This document shows positions 60,846-64,000 of a stretch of 64,000 bases of DNA, piece after piece. The first letter of the stretch is position 1, and every line of letters begins with the position of its first letter. The notes under the pieces are model-generated. The model was not told the DNA's origin. It saw only the letters and a list, made by a program, of their open reading frames with translations, and made no database searches. The position numbers were made by a program, and so were the translations under genes. Location of the stretch: NCBI RefSeq assembly GCF_014268505.2, contig NZ_JABWQP020000001.1, positions 1 through 64,000 on the forward strand, given 5' to 3'. The stretch is from Pseudomonas khorasanensis. Lineage in GTDB: Bacteria; Pseudomonadota; Gammaproteobacteria; Pseudomonadales; Pseudomonadaceae.

Positions 60846-62352
60846 CGACGATGGCGCGACGAGCGACCGCGCGTTTGCGCCAGATGCGGATCAGCGGCAA
60901 GACCAGCATAAATGCAGTCAATACCCAGACACCGAAGGTGATCGGGCTCGACCAGAGGATCTCCAGCGCACCGTTGGAAATCGACAATGCACGACGCAGG
61001 TTTTGCTCCATCAGACCACCCAGGATGAAGCCCAGCAGTACCGGCGACAGCGGGAAATCAAGCTTGCGCAGGATGTAGCCGAAGATGCCGATGCCGACCA
61101 TCAGGAACAGGTCGAAGGTGGTGGCGTGAACCGCGTAAACGCCGATCCCGGTGATGATCGCGATGACCGGCACCAGTGCCCAGTTCGGCACGGCGAGGAT
61201 GCGGGTGAAGATGCGGATCATCGGGATATTGAGGATCACCAGCATGATGTTGGCGATGAACAACGACGCGATCAGGCCCCAGACGATGTCCGGTTGTTGC
61301 TGGAACAGCAGCGGGCCCGGGGTGATGTTGTACAGCGACAACGCGCCGATCATGACCGCCGTGGTGCCCGAACCTGGCACGCCCAGCGTCAGCATCGGCA
61401 CCAGTGCGCCACAGGCCGAGGCACCGATCGCGGTTTCCGGCGCAGCGAGGCCACGGGCGTCGCCCTGACCGAACGTGCCGCTGGCACCGGCGATGCGTTT
61501 TTCGGTCATGTAGGCCACGGCACTGGCCAGCGTCGCGCCGGCGCCCGGCAACACGCCCATGATGAAACCGAGCAGCCCGCAACGAATGTTCACCGTGAAC
61601 ACCGATGCCGCTTCCTTGAAATTGAACATCATGCGCCCGGTGGCTTTCACCGCTTCCTGGCCGCGATGGGTTTTTTCCAGCAGCAGAAGAATCTCGCTGA
61701 TGGAGAACAGGCCCAGCACCAGCACGACAAATTGAATGCCGTCAGTCAGGTGGATGTTGTCGCCGGTAAAACGGTACACGCCGCTGTTGGCGTCGATGCC
61801 CACCGTGGAGAGAAACAGGCCGATCAGCGCCGCGATAAAGGTTTTCAACGGTCGGTCGCCGGCCATGCCGCCGAGACAGACAATTGCAAACACCATTAGC
61901 ACGAAATATTCCGCCGGCCCGAAGGCAATCGCCCATTTCGCCAGCAGCGGGGCGAACAGCACCATGCCGCAAGTGGCGATGAACGCGCCGATGAACGAAC
62001 TCCACGCCGACAGCGACAGTGCCACACCGGCCATGCCTTTGCGGGCCATCGGGTAGCCATCAAGGGTGGTCATCACGGTCGATGCTTCGCCTGGGATGTT
62101 CAGCAGGATCGAGCTGATCCGGCCGCCGTATTCGCAGCCCAGATACACCGCTGCGAGCAGGATCAGCGCCGACTCCGGCGGCAGGCCAAGGGCGAAGGCA
62201 ATCGGAATCAGCAGCGCCACGCCGTTGATCGGGCCGAGGCCCGGCAGCAAGCCGACGACGGTGCCGATCAACGTGCCGGTGAGCGCGGTAACGAGGTTGT
62301 ACGGGCTCAGCGCGACGCCGAAGCCTTGACCCAAATAACCGAGGGTATCCAT
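60838..62352 (-). CDS. tctA: Tripartite tricarboxylate transporter, large membrane subunit
   Basis: 504 residues, the usual TctA size, about 12 membrane segments. The opening VGLLPGLGPINGVALLIPI and the repeat GFIMGVLPGAGATLASAVAY are the conserved substrate-path motifs; YGGRISSILLNIPGEAS is also typical. The start ATG at 62352 follows GGAGAAC. It works with TctB and the binding protein TctC in the inner membrane. It lies one base after tctB. Confidence 0.93.
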   Translation of the reverse strand: MDTLGYLGQGFGVALSPYNLVTALTGTLIGTVVGLLPGLGPINGVALLIPIAFALGLPPESALILLAAVYLGCEYGGRISSILLNIPGEASTVMTTLDGYPMARKGMAGVALSLSAWSSFIGAFIATCGMVLFAPLLAKWAIAFGPAEYFVLMVFAIVCLGGMAGDRPLKTFIAALIGLFLSTVGIDANSGVYRFTGDNIHLTDGIQFVVLVLGLFSISEILLLLEKTHRGQEAVKATGRMMFNFKEAASVFTVNIRCGLLGFIMGVLPGAGATLASAVAYMTEKRIAGASGTFGQGDARGLAAPETAIGASACGALVPMLTLGVPGSGTTAVMIGALSLYNITPGPLLFQQQPDIVWGLIASLFIANIMLVILNIPMIRIFTRILAVPNWALVPVIAIITGIGVYAVHATTFDLFLMVGIGIFGYILRKLDFPLSPVLLGFILGGLMEQNLRRALSISNGALEILWSSPITFGVWVLTAFMLVLPLIRIWRKRAVARRAIVDV

Positions 62353-62353
62353 A

Positions 62354-62812
62354 TCAGTTCTCCAGCACGTCGAGCAGACCAAGGGGCAGCGGGACTTCCA
62401 TCACGCGGTCGAACAGCAGATACAGACCGATGGCCATCAGCGTGGTCACCACGACGCTCGGCACCCAGCGTCCGCCATACAGGCGCGCCATCGGAATACC
62501 GATCGCCACGCTGCTGAGGATGAAGCCCAGCGGTTCGAACAGGCCGGCAAATACCAGCAACAGCGCGACGCAGATAGCAATCTTGGTCAGCGTTTCGCGG
62601 TCCAGCGGTGGCTCGTCCTCGGTGTGTTTGATTGGTGCCGGACGGAACACCATGTACAGCAGCGCTGCGCCCATCAGGCCGAGCATCAGCAGCGGGAAGG
62701 CGCGGGGGCCGACTGGTTCGTAGGAAAAAGCCGCCTGGTACGGCCACGCCATCAGAGCCAGGCCGGCACATACCAGCAGCAGCACCGAGGCGAAAATGCG
62801 TTGAATAAGCAT
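62354..62812 (-). CDS. tctB: Tripartite tricarboxylate transporter, small membrane subunit
   Basis: 152 residues with about four hydrophobic segments (IFASVLLLVCAGLALMAW; RAFPLLMLGLMGAALLYMVF; IAICVALLLVFAGLFEPLGF). The opening and the GPRAFPLL motif are those of TctB. It is the poorly conserved middle partner, identified mainly by its place between tctC and tctA. Confidence 0.9.
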   Translation of the reverse strand: MLIQRIFASVLLLVCAGLALMAWPYQAAFSYEPVGPRAFPLLMLGLMGAALLYMVFRPAPIKHTEDEPPLDRETLTKIAICVALLLVFAGLFEPLGFILSSVAIGIPMARLYGGRWVPSVVVTTLMAIGLYLLFDRVMEVPLPLGLLDVLEN

Positions 62813-62824
62813 GAGAACTCCTGT

Positions 62825-62852
62825 GCCGCGTCCCCGGAACCGGGAACGCGGC
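62825..62852 (-). other. Intercistronic hairpin between tctC and tctB
   Basis: A GC-rich inverted repeat (GCCGCGTCCCCGG / CCGGGAACGCGGC) of 13 positions with one mismatch and a tiny loop. No T-run follows on the minus strand. Such hairpins behind binding-protein genes commonly stabilise the upstream message and lower downstream expression. Confidence 0.6.
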
Positions 62853-62868
62853 CGCTAGACAGAGACGA

Positions 62869-63846
62869 TCACTGGATCAGGCCGAACTCTTTGGCCAGCA
62901 CTTTGTAGTCCGCGACTTGCTTCTTCACGTAGGTGTCCAGTTCCGGCCCGGTCATGGCGAACGGAAACAGTTCACGCTGATCGCGCAATGTAGCGAACTC
63001 GTCGGATGCCAGCAGTTTGTCGAAAGAGTCTTTCCACCACGCGTAGTCTTCGTCGCTGACTTTTGGCCCGAGGTAGAAGCCGCGGACAACCGGCCAGACG
63101 ATGTCGTAGCCTTGTTCGCGAGCGGTCGGGATGTCTTTCATTTCCGGCTCGTCGAGACGCTTGTCGGCGAACACCGCTAGCAGGCGCATGTCACCGCTCT
63201 GGATGTGCGGCATGGAGTCGGAAATGTCGGTACTGCCGACCTGAATGTGGCCGCCGAGCAGGGCCGTGGCGATTTCGCCGCCGCCTTCGAGCGCCACGTA
63301 ACGCAGCTCGCGCGGGTTAATCCCCGCAGCCTTGGCGATCAGGGCAGTCTGCATCCAGTCCTGGCTGCCGACGGTGCCGCCGGAGCCGATAACCACCGAG
63401 CCCGGATCTTTCTTCAGTGCCTGAACGAGATCGTCGAGGGTCTTGTAGGGCGAATCGCTTTTCACCGCGATGGCGCCATAACTGGTGCCGACCGCCGCAA
63501 GCCAGCGCACGTTAGTTTCATCGAAACGACCAAACTTGCCCTGGGCCAGGTTCAACAGCGAACCGCTCGACCACGCCACCAGCGTGCCGGCGTCGGCCGG
63601 ACGTTGCGCGACCACCGCGTTGTAGGCCACCGCGCCAACACCGCCGGGCATGTAGGTCACGCGCATCGGCTTGCTCAGCAGCTTCTGGTTGACCAGTGCG
63701 CTTTGCACCAGCTTGCAGGTCAGGTCGAAACCGCCGCCCGGGGACGCCGGAGCAATACATTCCGGGCGTTTCGGTTCGGCCATGAGTTGGCCGGCGAACA
63801 GCATCGCGCCAGCGGCTAGAGCAACTTTACGCAGTGATAAGTTCAT
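62869..63846 (-). CDS. tctC: Tripartite tricarboxylate transporter, periplasmic binding protein
   Basis: 325 residues. A signal peptide cut after about residue 23 (GQLMAEPKRPE) is followed by the Bug/TctC fold: IAPASPGGGFDLTCKLVQ, the ligand loop QSALVNQKLL, GSGGTVGSQDW and TDISDSMPHIQSGDMRLLAV. It captures a carboxylate, probably citrate or another tri- or dicarboxylate, for TctAB. The gene starts the operon tctC-tctB-tctA-abrB. The specific ligand cannot be read from sequence. Confidence 0.92.
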   Translation of the reverse strand: MNLSLRKVALAAGAMLFAGQLMAEPKRPECIAPASPGGGFDLTCKLVQSALVNQKLLSKPMRVTYMPGGVGAVAYNAVVAQRPADAGTLVAWSSGSLLNLAQGKFGRFDETNVRWLAAVGTSYGAIAVKSDSPYKTLDDLVQALKKDPGSVVIGSGGTVGSQDWMQTALIAKAAGINPRELRYVALEGGGEIATALLGGHIQVGSTDISDSMPHIQSGDMRLLAVFADKRLDEPEMKDIPTAREQGYDIVWPVVRGFYLGPKVSDEDYAWWKDSFDKLLASDEFATLRDQRELFPFAMTGPELDTYVKKQVADYKVLAKEFGLIQ

Positions 63847-64000
63847 CTGAGTCTCCTTGGGAGTTGTTGTTATGGACGTGCAGAATTACCAAAGGGCAAC
63901 GCTTCGCTCAGCAGCAGGCGCAATCGTTCGTAGCGCGAGCGCATTGACTGGAATATCGGAAGGGAAAACGGCGCGGCCCGACGTACGAAAACCGGTCAGG
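63847..64000. other. Upstream region of tctC, cut by the window edge
   Basis: GGAGTC lies directly before the tctC start. No gene or clear promoter box was recognised in the remaining bases. Confidence 0.4.

Overview
The window looks like chromosomal DNA from a fluorescent Pseudomonas, most likely the P. fluorescens / P. koreensis group. The evidence is the high GC content, the many copies of the short inverted repeat GTGGGAGCGAGCCTGCTCGC typical of that group, and close recall matches to Pseudomonas PcaR, TtgR/EmhR, XenB, PhaG and FosA proteins. Species assignment is inference. Almost the whole window is ordinary, densely packed core and accessory chromosome. There is no phage, conjugative element or CRISPR array.

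Layout. 1-2.1 kb: phosphate transporter pitA and a small conserved gene. 2.6-13.6 kb: a complete protocatechuate branch of the beta-ketoadipate pathway in one block (pcaR, K, IJ, F, HG, T, B, D, C), with PcaR-type operators before pcaR, pcaK and pcaI. A methyltransferase and an OprD-type porin follow; the porin has its own PcaR-type operator. Together these take up 4-hydroxybenzoate/protocatechuate, open the ring, and end in succinyl-CoA and acetyl-CoA. 16.5-23.2 kb: a TtgABC/MexAB-OprM-type RND efflux operon with divergent TetR repressor and conserved operator. 23.4-27.5 kb: an AT-rich orphan gene, an arsR-MFS-xenB operon and an ACP phosphodiesterase. 27.6-40.3 kb: ornithine-lipid genes olsBA, an acyl-CoA-dehydrogenase-like protein, a serine hydrolase, YceI, a cardiolipin-synthase-like enzyme, periplasmic beta-glucosidase bglX, a LemA/TPM cluster, a methyltransferase and a YegP-type protein.

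40.4-53.2 kb: a SIR2-like DUF4917 protein, an iron-type alcohol dehydrogenase, and a LysR-linked set of CoA-transferase, HMG-CoA-lyase-type enzyme and ACS-family transporter that looks like an uncharacterised organic-acid catabolic unit. These are followed by two tandem secreted paralogues, fosA, a LysE exporter, a DUF4142 protein, tam and another methyltransferase. 53.3-54.7 kb: the least ordinary part. A tRNA-Gly(CCC) gene is followed by a roughly 1.2 kb insert carrying a zeta-toxin kinase and an overlapping 52-residue protein. The insert is bounded by ~97 bp near-perfect direct repeats that include the last 11 bases of the tRNA and its terminator. 54.9-64 kb: phaG, rsuA, a Cys-rich small protein next to a GGDEF remnant, a Tyr-rich lipoprotein, a 3-hydroxyisobutyryl-CoA-hydrolase-type enzyme, ung, and a tctCBA-abrB transport operon.

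The strongest candidates for something undescribed are the tRNA-Gly zeta-toxin micro-island, the unequal PcaR operator geometries (with the porin as a further regulon member), and the CoA-transferase/lyase/transporter unit. All functions are assigned by reading motifs and from memory of the families; no database search was possible.
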